Shown one piece after another: positions 1 through 8,071 of a DNA stretch of 64,000 nucleotides (positions within the stretch are counted from its first letter, which is position 1; each line of letters begins with the position of its first letter). This DNA comes from Pseudoalteromonas sp. T1lg88 (lineage in GTDB: Bacteria > Pseudomonadota > Gammaproteobacteria > Enterobacterales > Alteromonadaceae). The notes beneath the pieces are model-generated. The model saw only the letters and a program-made list of their open reading frames with translations. It was not told where the DNA came from and made no database searches. Location: the NCBI RefSeq assembly GCF_002964765.1, contig NZ_PQCF01000018.1, forward strand, positions 1 through 64,000, given 5' to 3'. A program made the position numbers and the translations under genes.

Positions 1-12
1 TCCACTCCGCCA
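1..12 (+). tRNA. 3' end of a tRNA-Asp (partial)
   Basis: The first 12 bases are identical to the last 12 bases of the complete tRNA-Asp that follows, including the encoded CCA. The window therefore opens inside a tandem upstream copy. Only the 3' acceptor strand is visible, so the Asp identity rests on this identity. Confidence 0.75.
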
Positions 13-40
13 TTTAATGATGTACAATGCATACCACTGC

Positions 41-117
41 GGAGTGGTAGTTCAGTTGGTTAGAATACCGGCCTGTCACGCCGGGGGTCGCGGGTTCGAG
101 TCCCGTCCACTCCGCCA
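41..117 (+). tRNA. tRNA-Asp (GUC anticodon)
   Basis: This is a 77-base cloverleaf with encoded CCA. The acceptor strands GGAGTGG and CCACTCC pair, the D arm contains AGTTCAGTTGGTTAGA, the anticodon loop reads CTGTCAC with GTC as anticodon, and the T arm contains GGGTTCGAGTCCC. It lies 28 bases after the end of another copy, so the two are probably co-transcribed and processed from one precursor. It supplies aspartate for GAC/GAU codons. Confidence 0.97.
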
Positions 118-144
118 TTTGCTTCTCCCCTTAAGCAAACTTTT
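118..144 (+). terminator. Probable terminator of the tRNA-Asp unit
   Basis: TTTGCTT (118-124) pairs perfectly with AAGCAAA (133-139) across an 8-base loop and is followed by CTTTT. It starts right after the tRNA CCA. The U tract is short, so efficiency is uncertain. Confidence 0.5.
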
Positions 145-248
145 CCCTTAATAATTTTCTTTGAATTTTCGTAATAGCTTCCTTAAATACTCAGCTTTTA
201 TTCCCTACCATTGAAAAATTGTCTTTAAAATGCGCATAAAAAGTTAGG

Positions 249-280
249 CAAAAAAATAGCCGGTGTTTAAACCAGCTATG
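249..280 (-). terminator. Terminator of the S9 peptidase gene
   Basis: On the minus strand ATAGCTGG pairs with CCGGCTAT (272-279 with 256-263, one G-U pair) and is followed by seven T. It lies 26 bases past the stop codon at 306. Confidence 0.7.
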
Positions 281-305
281 TCTGTTTTGGCTTTATCTGC
301 CTGTA

Positions 306-2255
306 TTATTTGCCTTTTAGGTATTTATCCAGAAAGCGAACATAGGCATTGGATGCGGCAATGCGGTTTTCCCGTTTGCTAAAACCATGGCCCTCGTCAT
401 CGAATAGCACATATTCAACCGGGACATTATTGGCTTTCACCGCCGCTACCAGTTCATCACTTTCCACTTGCAGCACCCGAGGGTCGTTGGCGCCTTGTAC
501 TACCAGCAGGGGCTTGGTGATGTTTTTAGCGTGGAACAGTGGCGAGATGCGACGATGGCGCGCTTCGTCCGTGGCCGGATCGCCCATTTCGTCATAAAGC
601 GACTTCTTAAAGCTTTCCCACCAAGGCGGGATGGAGGTGAGGGTGCGCACCCAGTTGGTCACGCCGAAGATATTAATACCCACCTCGAATTCTTCCGGGG
701 TGAAGGTCAGCGCCGCTGCCGTCATATAGCCGCCGTAGCTGCCGCCCATAATGCCTATCTTGTCGCCATCGACCCAATCCAGGGTTTGCAGATGCTTTTT
801 GCCATAGATGATGTCTTGCAGGTCGTCTTCGCCATGCTTTTTATCATCAAGGTGGAAGAAGGTTTTGCCATAGCCCGAGCTGCCGCGGTTGTTGACCGCA
901 AATATCGCATAGCCATGGTTAACCAGGTGCTGCTGCATGGCGCTGTAGCCGGTGCGGCTTTGTCCACCCGGGCCGCCATGCACCCAAATAAGCGCGGGCA
1001 CCTTATTGGTTGCCGATGCCTGTTTTGGCTTGTAGAGCACTCCGGGTATGGTTAAGCCATCGAAGCTCTTAAAGCGCACAATTTCACTGTTAACCAGGTT
1101 GTTTTCGTCTATTTGCTTACTCAAGGTGCTGGTCAGACGCTGCGCCGTATCGCTGCCGATCTCCCAGTGATAGAGATTACGTGGGCTGGTATCCGAGCTG
1201 AGATAGAAGGACATAAAGCGTTCGTCATGACTGAACTCAACGCCACTAAGGGTGCCCTTGGGAAGCGAGCTAGGCAGAGTTAACTGTTTATTGGTGCTGG
1301 TGTCGAAAATACTGACCTCGGTGCTGGCATCGGCATTGATGCCACTGACCATATAGCGTCCGGTTTCTGAAAAGCGCAGAAAACTGATGTCCCAGTCCGC
1401 TTTTAGCGCCAGGCTGTGTTCATTGGTGGCTAAGTCATAACGCCAGAGCTGGCGAAACTCACCCTTGGCATCGGTGGCATAATACAGAGACTGGCCATCG
1501 ACACTAAAACCCCAGGCATTGTAATTGGCCGGGTCGTCGTGGGCGCTAAGTAAGGTCGGTTTGGCACTGCGGTTATGAGTGTCGAGCAGGTAAAAATCGC
1601 TGTCGCGATTACTGTTGGTTTTATTTAAGGCGATAAAGCGACCATCGGGGCTGATGGCGGCCACATTAAAGCCTTGCTCATTCTTATAAACCAGCTCGTT
1701 GTCATAGGTTTTGGCATCAAATTTATAGAGATCCATAAACTTAGGATCGCGTTTATTGCTTAATACATAGAAGCTGGCGTCGTCCTTGCTAAAGCCGGCA
1801 AATCCGGCGCGGGTTTGTTCCCCAGGGGTCAGATCCCTGATGGTGCCATCGAGTTCGCGCACAAAAAGGTGATGTAGTTCATTACCGCCGTTATCGCGGC
1901 TAAACAAGATACGGTCATCCTTGGGGAAATAGCCAACGCTATAGGTGCTGTCTTGTGCATCTGTGATCTGGGTACGACTGCCGTCACTCACCTTGACCTC
2001 ATACAGGTTGTAAATACCCGTTTCGTCACTGCTTAGCAGCAACTTGTCGCCGCTGTGGTTAAAACTGTTGCCGCTCAGGCTTACTGTGTCGAAAAAGGTT
2101 TGTGCGCTATAGGTGGGGATAGCTGCAACATTTGCTGCCACGGGAGCTGGGGTCGATGTTTGACTTTGAGCCGTGCTGGAGGTGTTTGATTGGCAACCGC
2201 TTAAGGCCAGGGTTAACGCGGCAGCCAAACTGGTCGCGACTAGGGTTTTTGACAT
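306..2255 (-). CDS. S9 family prolyl oligopeptidase-type lipoprotein peptidase
   Basis: A 649-residue serine peptidase of the S9 (prolyl oligopeptidase/acylaminoacyl peptidase) family, expected to cleave short peptides in the periplasm. The N terminus is a lipoprotein signal with lipobox LSGC around residues 17-20. Residues of roughly 45-390 form a WD-like beta-propeller (repeats such as SPDGRFIAL and SHDERFMSF) and the C-terminal third is an alpha/beta hydrolase. The triad is visible: Ser506 in GGSYGGY, Asp591 in GANDPRV and His623 in EGHGFSK. An in-frame upstream start at 2363 exists, but AAGG stands nine bases before the ATG at 2255 and the signal peptide begins there, so 2255 is preferred. 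It appears monocistronic. Substrate unknown. Confidence 0.92.
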   Translation of the reverse strand: MSKTLVATSLAAALTLALSGCQSNTSSTAQSQTSTPAPVAANVAAIPTYSAQTFFDTVSLSGNSFNHSGDKLLLSSDETGIYNLYEVKVSDGSRTQITDAQDSTYSVGYFPKDDRILFSRDNGGNELHHLFVRELDGTIRDLTPGEQTRAGFAGFSKDDASFYVLSNKRDPKFMDLYKFDAKTYDNELVYKNEQGFNVAAISPDGRFIALNKTNSNRDSDFYLLDTHNRSAKPTLLSAHDDPANYNAWGFSVDGQSLYYATDAKGEFRQLWRYDLATNEHSLALKADWDISFLRFSETGRYMVSGINADASTEVSIFDTSTNKQLTLPSSLPKGTLSGVEFSHDERFMSFYLSSDTSPRNLYHWEIGSDTAQRLTSTLSKQIDENNLVNSEIVRFKSFDGLTIPGVLYKPKQASATNKVPALIWVHGGPGGQSRTGYSAMQQHLVNHGYAIFAVNNRGSSGYGKTFFHLDDKKHGEDDLQDIIYGKKHLQTLDWVDGDKIGIMGGSYGGYMTAAALTFTPEEFEVGINIFGVTNWVRTLTSIPPWWESFKKSLYDEMGDPATDEARHRRISPLFHAKNITKPLLVVQGANDPRVLQVESDELVAAVKANNVPVEYVLFDDEGHGFSKRENRIAASNAYVRFLDKYLKGK

Positions 2256-2356
2256 GCTTCTCATCCTTAGAGTTGTTGTTATAGCTTTTTGTAGCGTTAA
2301 TAGTGTTTGCCTTGGCAGGCGTAAATGCAAGAAAAGTGTAGAATTTATAGCCAGTA

Positions 2357-2517
2357 ATACCAATTCTGTTAAGTATGTGATCAGAAATAGCGCTGGATAA
2401 ATGATGTGATCACAAGGCGGAATCTTTCTTATGTATTATTCTACAAAGAAAAATTCCAACACAGTGAGCATGATATTTAGCCCGCTAGAATGATTAGCTA
2501 TTTAATTGAATTGGTAT
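2357..2517. repeat. MITE-like intergenic inverted-repeat element
   Basis: The 161-base segment is bounded by perfect 10-base inverted repeats, ATACCAATTC (2357-2366) and GAATTGGTAT (2508-2517), beside TA-rich flanks. Inside, TGTGATCA occurs twice (from 2375 and 2404). It carries no credible reading frame. It fills the 335-base space between the S9 peptidase and fadE together with the fadE terminator. I recall similar ATACCAATT-ended intergenic repeats in Alteromonadales genomes, but no second copy was noticed in this window. Confidence 0.55.
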
Positions 2518-2543
2518 AAATTGTTAGCAAATTTAACCGGCAT

Positions 2544-2566
2544 AAAAAAAGCCGGCTGGGCCGGCT
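2544..2566 (-). terminator. fadE terminator
   Basis: AGCCGGC (2550-2556) and GCCGGCT (2560-2566) form a perfect 7-base stem with a 3-base loop. On the minus strand the stem is followed by a run of seven T. It lies 25 bases beyond the fadE stop codon. Confidence 0.88.
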
Positions 2567-2590
2567 GTTTAGAAGGGGAGTCAGGAAGCT

Positions 2591-5047
2591 TTACGCTGCC
2601 GACGCTTTTTTGCTTGTTTGTTTGCGTGCAGCTTTGCCGGCAAGCAGGTCTTCAGGGTCGAAATCGTCGACATTAATGACATCAAGACGCTGCTTTTCGA
2701 CATCACGCAGACGCTGCGCTTCGTCTTCTGTGAGCACACCGGCTTTGAGGCCTTGCTCGGCAATTTTATCGAGCTGCATAAAGGCCAGTTTCTTACCTGT
2801 GGCGCGACATACCTTGTCGAACAGTGGCTCGACGGCAAGAATATCACGTAAGGTTTTTTCTTGATTACCTAACAGGCTGTTAGGCCCTTCGCTCAAGAAA
2901 ATATGCTGTGCTAAACGCGTACGGGTTTCGTTTGGCGTTTGCAGTAGCTGGGCAATAACATGCTCTTGCTTGTCGGTTGGCTTGCGCACCGGACGGCCCC
3001 ATGGGAAGAGTACAACCTTAAGCAATCCGCGAAGTGGTGCCGATGGCATATTGTTGATCAGATCCGCCAAGGCACGTTGACAACGGTACAGATACTCTTG
3101 GCAGGCCCAACGCACCAGAGGTAAGTCTTCCTTACGGCGACCTTCATCGTTATAGCGTTTTAGCGTTGCCGATACCAGGTATAGGTAGCTGAGCATATCT
3201 CCAAGGCGTGCAGAAATACGTTCCTTACGCTTTAATGAGCCGCCAAACACTGCCATACAGATATCAGACATGAGTGCCAGTGAGGCACTGAAGCGCGCCG
3301 CATCGCGATAAAACTGCGCAGTTTCATCTTTAAAGGGTACCGAAGTAAAGCGGGCACCGGTGAAGGCCAGCCACTTGGTACGTACCAGGTTAGAAATGGT
3401 GTAGCCGATATGACCCATTAGCGCGTTATCAAACACATCCAGGGCTTCTTTACGGTCTTCTATGGTGGTGGCGTTAAGCTCGGTCAACACGAAAGGATGA
3501 CAGCGGATCGCACCCTGACCATAGATGATCATATTACGGGTAAGGATATTAGCGCCCTCGACCGTAATAGCAATAGGCGCGCCCTGGTAACCGCGGCCCA
3601 GGTAGTTGTTCGGACCGAGACAGATACCCTTACCGCCGTGAACATCCATGGCGTGCATGGTCGACTCGCGCATTTGCTCGGTCAGGTGATATTTAAGGAT
3701 GGCGGAAACCACAGACGGTTTCTCACCCAAGTCCACGGCGCCGGTCGACATAGTCACTGCAGCGTCACAGGCATAGGCGTAACCGCCAAGTTTTGCCATG
3801 GCCTCTTCAACCCCTTCCATTTTACCTATGGGTAAGCGGAATTGGCGGCGAATACGGCTGTAGGAGCCGGTTGCCAGAGCCAACGACTTAATGCCGCCAG
3901 CCGAGTTAGAAGGCAGGGTGATAGCGCGGCCTACGGATAAGCATTCAACCAGCATGCGCCAGCCTTGACCGGCCATTTTCGGACCACCGATAATGTAATC
4001 TAGGGGTACGAATACGTCTTTACCCTGGGTTGGACCGTTTTGGAACGGTACATTCAGCGGGAAGTGACGACGGCCGATTTCCACGCCTTCCATATCGGTT
4101 GGGATCAGCGCACAGGTAATGCCCAGCTCTTTTGTATCGCCAAGCAGGCCATCTGGGTCTTGCATTTTAAAGGCCAGACCAAGGACGGTAGCAACCGGTG
4201 CCAAGGTGATATAGCGCTTATTCCAGGTCAGGCGAATACCCGTTACTTCTTCGCCATTAAATTCACCCTTACACACCACACCATAATCAGGAATGGCGCT
4301 GGCATCTGAGCCGGCTTCCGGTGAGGTTAATGCAAAGCAGGGGATCTCTTCACCGCGGGCTAGTCGCGGTAGATAATGATCTTTTTGCTCTTTGGTTCCA
4401 TAGTGTTGCAATAACTCGCCCGGGCCTAATGAGTTAGGCACGCCAACTATGGAAGAGAGCAGGGTCGATTTACTGGTGAGTTTTTGCAGTACACATGATT
4501 GAGCATAAGCAGAAAATTCCAGGCCACCATATTCCTTTTTGATGATCATGGCGAAGAATTTGTTGTCTTTCAGGTATTGCCATACCTCGGGCGGCAGATC
4601 GGTCAATTCATGGGTTGCTTCCCAATCGTTGAACATGCCACATACCTCTTCCACAGGGCCGTTTAGGAAGGCCTGCTCTTCGGCACTGAGTTTGGGAGCT
4701 GGATATTGGTGTAGTTTTTTCCAGTTCGGATTACCGCAGAAAAGGTCTGCTTCCCACCAGGTGGTACCTGCGTCGATGGCCGACTTTTCGGTCTCTGACA
4801 TGGTGGGGGTGACTTTTTTAAAGGCCTTAAACAGCGGCTGAGTTATATATTGTTGGCGAATTGTGGTAACCGATAGAGGCACCGCAATAACCAAGAATAA
4901 TAGCCAGCTGATAAAACCAAAGGCGCCGGCAAAGGTGCCGATAAGCATGGTCGCAGCGGCCAAGCCCAGGCAGGTGTTGTAACTGGCTCTGTGGTAGCTG
5001 GCATAAGACAGCACCGCAATAAGCGCGAGTAAAAATAGGAGTGTCAT
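2591..5047 (-). CDS. fadE: Acyl-CoA dehydrogenase FadE
   Basis: An 818-residue FadE-type acyl-CoA dehydrogenase (E. coli FadE is 814). It catalyses the FAD-dependent first oxidation of beta-oxidation, acyl-CoA to trans-2-enoyl-CoA. Two hydrophobic N-terminal segments (about residues 1-60) anchor it to the membrane, as in E. coli. The central acyl-CoA dehydrogenase fold includes CFALTSPEAGSDAS, the FAD/substrate region, and GYAYACDAA with HAMDVHGGKGICLGP; the C-terminal ~250 residues are the FadE-specific extension. The ATG at 5047 is chosen over 5077 because AAGGA lies eight bases upstream and the hydrophobic segment starts there. It is divergent from the yafJ-like gene, an arrangement also common in enterobacteria. 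A FadR-like palindrome sits between start and promoter region. Confidence 0.96.
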   Translation of the reverse strand: MTLLFLLALIAVLSYASYHRASYNTCLGLAAATMLIGTFAGAFGFISWLLFLVIAVPLSVTTIRQQYITQPLFKAFKKVTPTMSETEKSAIDAGTTWWEADLFCGNPNWKKLHQYPAPKLSAEEQAFLNGPVEEVCGMFNDWEATHELTDLPPEVWQYLKDNKFFAMIIKKEYGGLEFSAYAQSCVLQKLTSKSTLLSSIVGVPNSLGPGELLQHYGTKEQKDHYLPRLARGEEIPCFALTSPEAGSDASAIPDYGVVCKGEFNGEEVTGIRLTWNKRYITLAPVATVLGLAFKMQDPDGLLGDTKELGITCALIPTDMEGVEIGRRHFPLNVPFQNGPTQGKDVFVPLDYIIGGPKMAGQGWRMLVECLSVGRAITLPSNSAGGIKSLALATGSYSRIRRQFRLPIGKMEGVEEAMAKLGGYAYACDAAVTMSTGAVDLGEKPSVVSAILKYHLTEQMRESTMHAMDVHGGKGICLGPNNYLGRGYQGAPIAITVEGANILTRNMIIYGQGAIRCHPFVLTELNATTIEDRKEALDVFDNALMGHIGYTISNLVRTKWLAFTGARFTSVPFKDETAQFYRDAARFSASLALMSDICMAVFGGSLKRKERISARLGDMLSYLYLVSATLKRYNDEGRRKEDLPLVRWACQEYLYRCQRALADLINNMPSAPLRGLLKVVLFPWGRPVRKPTDKQEHVIAQLLQTPNETRTRLAQHIFLSEGPNSLLGNQEKTLRDILAVEPLFDKVCRATGKKLAFMQLDKIAEQGLKAGVLTEDEAQRLRDVEKQRLDVINVDDFDPEDLLAGKAARKQTSKKASAA

Positions 5048-5062
5048 AATCTTATTCCTTGT

Positions 5063-5079
5063 TAGAGGTCTGACCACTA
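5063..5079. promoter_or_regulatory. Candidate FadR operator upstream of fadE
   Basis: The palindrome GGTC-T-GACC (5067-5075) followed by A matches the core of the FadR operator (TGGTCNGACCA). It lies 16-32 bases upstream of the fadE start codon. FadR represses fadE in E. coli until long-chain acyl-CoA releases it. The core is perfect but the outer positions are poor, so this is a candidate only. Confidence 0.45.
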
Positions 5080-5224
5080 CCGAGTAGATTAGCGTTACTC
5101 TAGGGGGGTTGCAAGTCCTGTGTTTAATTATAGGGCTGTGATATGAATTTTATTAGTACCAGACTCGCTAGCGGCGAGTACTTTCTTAATACCCTTAGTA
5201 TTTCTTTTTTTATTAGGAGCTTAT

Positions 5225-5989
5225 GTGTGCGAATTGCTTGGCATGTCGGCCAACGTCCCCACCGATATTTGTTTTAGTTTTACCGGCTTATTAGAGCGAG
5301 GCGGTAACACCGGCCCACATACGGATGGCTGGGGCATTACCTTTTATGAGGGTAAGGGGTGTCGTTCGTTTAAAGACCCTTTACCTAGCGCCGAGTCGGA
5401 AATTGCCAAGTTGGTGCGTGCCTATCCCATTAAAAGCAAATCGGTGATAAGCCATATTCGTCAAGCCAATCGCGGTCGAACCTGTTTGGAGAATACCCAT
5501 CCTTTTACCCGTGAGTTGTGGGGCAAGGAGATAACCTATGCCCATAATGGCCAGTTATCCAATTACAATGACCTTAAGCCGAGCTATTATCAGCCGGTAG
5601 GCAGCACAGACAGTGAGTTGGCGTTTTGTTGGCTACTTGATCAAATTCGCGAAAAGTATCCAAAGCGCCCCTCGAATATGGCCCCCGTATTTCGCTACGC
5701 GGCTAAATTAGCGCATCACTTGCGTGAGAAAGGGGTGTTTAATATGTTGTTGACCGATGGCGTCTATGTGCTGGCGTATTGCACCAATAATTTGCACTGG
5801 ATCACCCGTCGAGCACCCTTTGGCAAGGCAACCTTGATCGACACCGAATTGGTGGTGAACTTTCAAGAAGAAACCACCCCCAACGATATAGTCACAGTGA
5901 TAGCGACGCGGCCGCTCACCAATGACGAATGCTGGCATAAAATGGAGCCGGGTGAGTTCGCTTTATTTAAGCTTGGGGAAAAAATTTAG
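5225..5989 (+). CDS. Class II glutamine amidotransferase, YafJ type
   Basis: A 254-residue class II (Ntn-type) glutamine amidotransferase domain protein. After Met removal Cys2 (MCELLGM) would be the nucleophile that hydrolyses glutamine. Other family signs are DGWGITFYEG near residue 38, SHIRQANRG around 78-86, the THPF motif and AHNGQLSNY around 110. No synthetase domain is attached, as in YafJ, whose acceptor substrate is unknown. The start is GTG at 5225, with AGGAG five bases before it; this is the only start placing Cys at position 2. It is divergent from fadE. Confidence 0.9.
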   Translation: MCELLGMSANVPTDICFSFTGLLERGGNTGPHTDGWGITFYEGKGCRSFKDPLPSAESEIAKLVRAYPIKSKSVISHIRQANRGRTCLENTHPFTRELWGKEITYAHNGQLSNYNDLKPSYYQPVGSTDSELAFCWLLDQIREKYPKRPSNMAPVFRYAAKLAHHLREKGVFNMLLTDGVYVLAYCTNNLHWITRRAPFGKATLIDTELVVNFQEETTPNDIVTVIATRPLTNDECWHKMEPGEFALFKLGEKI

Positions 5990-6000
5990 AGTGTATATCA

Positions 6001-6037
6001 CGGCGCTAAGGTTTAGGCTTTTGGCGCCGCAGTTTTA
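6001..6037 (+). terminator. Probable terminator of the yafJ-like gene
   Basis: CGGCGC (6001-6006) pairs with GCGCCG (6024-6029), followed by CAGTTTTATT. It sits between convergent genes (the amidotransferase ends at 5989 and rsmS at 6047) and may serve the plus strand. The U tract is interrupted. Confidence 0.5.
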
Positions 6038-6046
6038 TTGTCTTAT

Positions 6047-6208
6047 TTAAGCTTCTAGGGCACGTAATTCAAGGTCACGTTTGACAATTTCCAAAGCGCT
6101 TAGGGCCAATTGCGGCTCTATATTATGTTGCTCCAGCAGCATGATCAGATCGACCGCCAGTTTTACGTCATCCGGGGCTTTATCTAGGGGCTTGCCTGAA
6201 TTCTCCAT
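6047..6208 (-). CDS. rsmS: Small regulatory protein RsmS/YbaM (DUF2496)
   Basis: A 53-residue protein. It contains [16 protein letters not shown] (residues 11-26) followed by ALEIVKRD, the signature of E. coli YbaM, called RsmS in Erwinia-type bacteria and described there as a pleiotropic regulator acting with the Rsm/Csr network. The molecular mechanism is not known. ATG at 6208. It overlaps the 3' end of the upstream ComFB-like gene by 29 bases, so the two are probably translationally coupled. Confidence 0.85.
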   Translation of the reverse strand: MENSGKPLDKAPDDVKLAVDLIMLLEQHNIEPQLALSALEIVKRDLELRALEA

Positions 6209-6470
6209 GGGTTCCTCGCTTTGCTATTAAACCGCGGGCTAACTTGATCGCTGCCTGTACCTGCAGCTGCATGTGGGCGGCTTCTTCTGCAGACAAATAA
6301 ACCAACATATTGACATCGGAGCGGATATACCGCGACGGCAGCTGATTTAAAACGGTGCAACTGAGATCCGCAAGGGTATCTTCATCATAGTGCTGTTGCA
6401 ACTGCTGCAGCGCCATTTCTTCGACTAGGAGTCTTTCATAGTAATTATGAACATCGTCATGTAACTTCAT
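6180..6470 (-). CDS. ComFB-like protein
   Basis: About 96 residues from the ATG at 6470 (an in-frame ATG at 6509 would give 109; neither has a strong ribosome site). The segment [20 protein letters not shown] followed by QVQAAIKLA aligns with the core of Bacillus ComFB (DDVKALALNHLPAKYV ... TAAIQKV), so it belongs to the late-competence ComFB family. The zinc-binding cysteines of Bacillus ComFB are absent apart from one. Work on cyanobacterial ComFB homologues suggests nucleotide second-messenger binding; whether this applies here is unknown. It sits in a leftward chain between a histone-deacetylase-fold gene and rsmS. Confidence 0.7.
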   Translation of the reverse strand: MKLHDDVHNYYERLLVEEMALQQLQQHYDEDTLADLSCTVLNQLPSRYIRSDVNMLVYLSAEEAAHMQLQVQAAIKLARGLIAKRGTHGEFRQAPR

Positions 6471-6557
6471 GAATTCTATGCCCAAATCTAATTGATATTC
6501 AATTAGCATAGCGCACCCAAAAGCCCTGTCCAGAAAATACCTTTTGCCTTGCGGGGT

Positions 6558-7466
6558 TTATTCCTTGTAGGTATGGTAGGCGCTTAGCAACAACTGCCAA
6601 TGCACATCCACCACCCGTGTCAGGTTGCGCTGATAACCACCGCCGAGGGCACAGCACAAAGGAATGCTTCTTTGTTTCGCCATGTCCATAACCAGGCTGT
6701 CGCGCTGCCTAACGGCATCAAGTGATAGTGACAGGGTGCCAAGTTCATCCTCGCTAACTACATCGGCTCCGGCGTTATACAGAATTATGTCCGGTTGATG
6801 CAGGCGTAGTACCAGATTAAGCGCCGTTTCCAGGGTGTCCAGATAAAGGGCATCGTCGCAGCCCGTCGGCAGCGGGAAATCATAATCCGAGCTTTGTTTA
6901 AGACGGGGAAAGTTTTGCTCGCCATGCAAGGAGAGGGTGATGATATCCGCATCATCGCCGAGAATACTGGCGCTGCCATCGCCCTGATGGACATCCAAAT
7001 CAAGCAGTAGCACGGTATCTGCACGCCCTTTCTGTATTAGCTCACGGGCGGCAATGGCGAGATCGTTAAAGATACAGTAGCCACTGCCATGGCCGGCAAA
7101 GGCATGATGATAACCACCGGCCAGGTTTACCGCTATGCCGTGTTCCAGCGCACAATAGGCGGCGCCCAGAGAGTTGCCAACAGACTGTAAGGTGCGTGCC
7201 ACCAGGGTGTCGCTGTGGGGGAAACCTATGCGTTTTTGGGCGCTGGCGGGCAGGGTACCGCCGATAAAGTCATTTATATATTCTGGTGTGTGAACCCGGG
7301 CTAGTTGCTCTTTTGTTGCGGGCTCGGCGCAGTGTAAGTGCACAGCTTTGCCAAGCTCAGGATCTGCGAGCAAACGCTCGTATAGCAGCCGATATTTATG
7401 TATGGGAAAGCGATGGTGCGCCGGTAAGGGCAGTGCCGAATACAGGGGATGATAAAATACATTCAT
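6558..7466 (-). CDS. Histone deacetylase-fold hydrolase (class II HDAC/AcuC/APAH family)
   Basis: A 302-residue zinc-dependent amidohydrolase. Typical bacterial members remove acetyl groups from small amines or proteins. The active site is visible: His120-His121 in GGYHHA, zinc ligands Asp158 and His160 in DLDVHQGDG, and Asp235 in YNAGADV. Length is normal for single-domain bacterial members. The start codon at 7466 overlaps the priC stop by four bases (ATGA type), so it is translated together with priC. The natural substrate cannot be told from sequence; acetylpolyamine or acetyl-lysine are possible. Confidence 0.9.
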   Translation of the reverse strand: MNVFYHPLYSALPLPAHHRFPIHKYRLLYERLLADPELGKAVHLHCAEPATKEQLARVHTPEYINDFIGGTLPASAQKRIGFPHSDTLVARTLQSVGNSLGAAYCALEHGIAVNLAGGYHHAFAGHGSGYCIFNDLAIAARELIQKGRADTVLLLDLDVHQGDGSASILGDDADIITLSLHGEQNFPRLKQSSDYDFPLPTGCDDALYLDTLETALNLVLRLHQPDIILYNAGADVVSEDELGTLSLSLDAVRQRDSLVMDMAKQRSIPLCCALGGGYQRNLTRVVDVHWQLLLSAYHTYKE

Positions 7467-8071
7467 CGCGCTTGCTGTTTTTCCGCGTATTGAATGCGCT
7501 CTTCGCAGGCACCTATGGCTTTACGACAGCGTCCCAAACGTGCGTGCAATGCCAATATTTCTTTATTTAACTGGGTTGCTTGCTCGCCCTGAGCCTTGTG
7601 TAACAGCTGCCGACGTTCGCTTATCATCAGCTCTAAACGGCGTTCAAACTCATGGTTTTTGGCCAGCTCCTGATAGAGCTCACTGGTGGGCTGAATGAGC
7701 TGCTGCACCGCCTTTTGGTATTTTCTCGCCCGGCTACTTGGGGTATTTTCCTTTTCCCAAACCGGCGTAGCTTTTAATACTTTGACTATGGCTTCTATTT
7801 GCTCGCTTAATTGGGTCAGGGCAAAAGTGTACTGGTGACGCGCCGCTTGTAGTTCGCTGCGCCCGAGTCGCTCAAGCTGTTGCTCTACTTCATCCACATA
7901 GTCGAGTAACTGCATACTTCTGGTATTGAATACCGAACGCTCAAAGAGGGCGTGCTGGTTCTGCATATAGCGGTTTTTGGCAAACCACTTGGCCTTATCA
8001 AATTGCTCCGCATCGTGGCGCAAACGCTGCACTTGCTGCTTTAATCGAGTCAGGGCATCGGCACGCGCCAT
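7463..8071 (-). CDS. priC: Primosomal replication protein PriC (N'')
   Basis: A 202-residue, arginine- and glutamine-rich helical protein. The C-terminal half (FERRLELMISERRQ, then LNKEILALHARLGRCRKAI) matches E. coli PriC, including the FERRL.EMV.ERR segment. The N-terminal part FNTRSMQLLDYVDEVE corresponds to FQTRATTLQACLDEA. PriC reloads DnaB helicase at collapsed forks by a PriA-independent route. It is packed between a TSUP transporter gene (stop/start overlap) and the hydrolase gene, downstream of dinG, so replication-repair genes cluster here. Confidence 0.85.
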   Translation of the reverse strand: MARADALTRLKQQVQRLRHDAEQFDKAKWFAKNRYMQNQHALFERSVFNTRSMQLLDYVDEVEQQLERLGRSELQAARHQYTFALTQLSEQIEAIVKVLKATPVWEKENTPSSRARKYQKAVQQLIQPTSELYQELAKNHEFERRLELMISERRQLLHKAQGEQATQLNKEILALHARLGRCRKAIGACEERIQYAEKQQAR

